Part shown: piece by piece, positions 62,608-64,000 of the stretch
How the letters are laid out: each line of letters opens with the position of its first letter
Numbering within the stretch: position 1 is the first letter of the stretch
Assembly: GCF_000315625.1 (NCBI RefSeq)
Contig: NW_005434659.1
Span: 699,848 to 763,847 of the forward strand
Direction: 5' to 3'
From: Guillardia theta CCMP2712
Taxonomy: Eukaryota > Cryptophyceae > Pyrenomonadales > Geminigeraceae
Length of the DNA: 64,000 nucleotides
Notes under the pieces: generated by a model
The model's database searches: none
What the model was told of the DNA's origin: nothing
The model's input: the letters and a program-made list of their open reading frames with translations, nothing else
Translations under genes and position numbers: made by a program

Positions 62608-64000
62608 GTGATGAGTCAAAGGAGCAGGACGGAAGAATCCTCACGTGAAGGTGGAGCGACGATGGCGACTGGAATGTTGCGGGTGGTGGGGAGGTTGAGG
62701 GACATCCTAATCAAAGCGATAGAGACAGACGAGGGAGATGTGAGGGAGGAGATCTTGAATGATCTTCTCTCGGATGTGTGCAGCCCAATCGAAGAGGAGG
62801 TCAGACATACTGGGGAGCTCAAAGAATACGGCGAGGAGTGCAGATACTACTACGAGGCAATCAGCATGTTTGTTGTGAAAGAGAAAGATGGACTGGAATT
62901 CACAAAAAGTTTGGTGACGCTCTTCACTTGTCTTTGGGACGTGTGGGAAGTCAGATGCACATACGCACTAACGATGCACCGATGGCTATTCCGGAACAAC
63001 TTTGAAGAGCACAGTTTGAAATCCATGATGGTCATGATTAAGGGCGCGAACTCTTTGTTTTGGTCAGACGTCAATGCTCTCTCAGAGCTTTACCGTCCTC
63101 TGTTTGTTTTCCTTATTTCACAGCTCACAAACCAAGAGGACTGCCTCGGAGACATGGACACGGCGGTTTACGCCGATCTCTTGAAGCTTGCATCTCGATT
63201 CATTTGTTACTACGACCTGTCGGGCTGTGAAGCATCTCACCTGCAAGATCTGTCGACGTTCATTTCTATGATACACTCAAGTCAATGGTTCCATCGAACT
63301 TGCGACGAGGATGAAAGTTCTTCCATGGGGCTGAACGAGGGATCCTCGGGGTGTGTCATTGAACCAGCTTCTATCGTGGTGATGGAGATCGTTCATCAGC
63401 TGAACAGCATCTGTATCGAGGAGGCCTTGTGCAGATACGTAGAAGGGGTAAGCTCTTTGAAGCCAGAGCTTGTCAACTGTCTGGATTGGCAAACGAGAAT
63501 CAAGTTACAGGTTTGACCTTTGACTTCTGCCGTCGTCTAGATGTAACGTCGCATCAATAGGGCATCTTACACGGGCTGGGATCACCTGGGGGGCCTCTAT
63601 ATCCTCCTCGGCCGGTCAGGGTACGAGCTCGGAGGACGATGGACTTCCTGTTTCCCAGGGGAAGGCACGGGAGGAGGCTGGTGAATTTAACTTTCAGACT
63701 TTTACATCCCTACCGCTGGCCCATGTCGTTGGCTCATTGGTGAGAGCGATGGTGTCCTGTGCTGTGTTGCGGGGAATGTTGACGGTCCCGTGCGCTTGCA
63801 GGATTACAGTCCAGCTGCCGCGGGAGGTCTGGGCGAAGGCGCATGAGATCTTGCCAACGGGGGTCAGCACACGGATCGCTTCAGCAGCAACTTCGTCGCA
63901 CCAGCTGGCAGTCAAGGTAGCCCAGCCCTCTGCTGTGCCGCCAGCTCTGAGGATCCGTTGATGGCAGATCGTTCAAGTGCCGTCCAAAGTGTGGAGGTTG
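62608..64000 (+). CDS. Unrecognised protein, 3' end outside the window
   Basis: Exon 1 (62608-63511; ATG 62608, with in-frame alternatives such as 62659) encodes about 300 mostly helical residues: RLRDILIKAIETDEGDVREE, CRYYYEAISMFVVKEKDGLE, LFTCLWDVWEVRCTYALTM, ANSLFWSDVNALSELYRPLF and SIVVMEIVHQLNSICIEEAL, ending RIKLQ|GTTTGA. Exon 2 (about 63560-63740) gives GILHGLGSPGGPLYPPRPVR and MDFLFPRGRHGRRLVNLTLR, then HPYRWPMSLAHW. Exon 3 starts near 63802. The helical pattern could be a repeat scaffold, but no family is recognised. The gene runs off the window. Confidence 0.6.

Overview
The window is nuclear DNA of a unicellular eukaryotic alga. Genes carry many short GT-AG introns (often 40-110 bases, a few apparently GC-AG), lie close together on both strands, and match eukaryotic families: a MAP kinase, the SNF2 translocase PICH/ERCC6L, HAT1, a radial-spoke MORN protein, and a BMT5-like rRNA methyltransferase. 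A protein built from repeated VPVEKIV units, the epiplastin/alveolin type, together with several genes whose predicted proteins start with signal-peptide-like leaders, points to a cryptophyte such as Guillardia theta, which has a secondary red plastid. This is inference from content; no database was searched. The spacers and introns hold much low-complexity DNA, and there is one 100-N assembly gap at 13578-13677. Exon boundaries below were placed by eye from frame, splice sites and family resemblance, so single boundaries may be wrong.

Layout. 0.2-3.4 kb (-): a family-3 O-methyltransferase fused to a deoxynucleoside-kinase-like domain with damaged active-site motifs. 3.6-5.8 kb (+): a Nudix hydrolase. 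5.9-8.2 kb (-): an epiplastin-like VPVEKIV-repeat protein with a PDZ domain. 9.8-12.2 kb (+): a long coiled-coil protein. 12.3-16.5 kb (-): PICH/ERCC6L. 17.8-19.3 kb (+): a MAP kinase with a TVY activation loop. 19.6-22.4 kb (-): an RSPH10B-like MORN protein. 23.2-25.7 kb (+): an RluA-type pseudouridine synthase. 25.9-31.5 kb (-): a large secreted protein with TSP1, EGF, Cys-rich, LamG-like and C-type-lectin-like parts. 32.5-40.4 kb (-): a leucine-rich-repeat/EF-hand protein. 40.9-43.1 kb (-): two unrecognised genes. 43.7-44.4 kb (+): a Tim17-family protein. 45.0-45.8 kb (-): a small PDZ protein. 47.3-48.7 kb (+): UDP-glucose 4-epimerase with a leader. 49.0-51.3 kb (-): an aspartyl protease whose lobes are in permuted order. 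51.4-53.0 kb (+): HAT1 with a leader. 53-59.8 kb: unrecognised genes and a BMT5-like methyltransferase. 60.2-62.2 kb (+): a second, intron-rich UDP-glucose 4-epimerase without a leader. 62.6 kb to the end (+): a partial unrecognised gene.

The genes do not form an operon or obvious cluster. Themes recur: cortex/cilium/cytoskeleton (epiplastin, radial spoke, coiled coil), RNA modification (pseudouridine synthase, BMT5-like), chromosome biology (PICH, HAT1), and proteins entering the secretory or plastid route. The most unusual item is the single 708-codon reading frame at 49.1-51.3 kb, in which the first catalytic segment of a pepsin-like protease (DTGSS) lies at the C-terminus, after the second lobe, instead of at the N-terminus.
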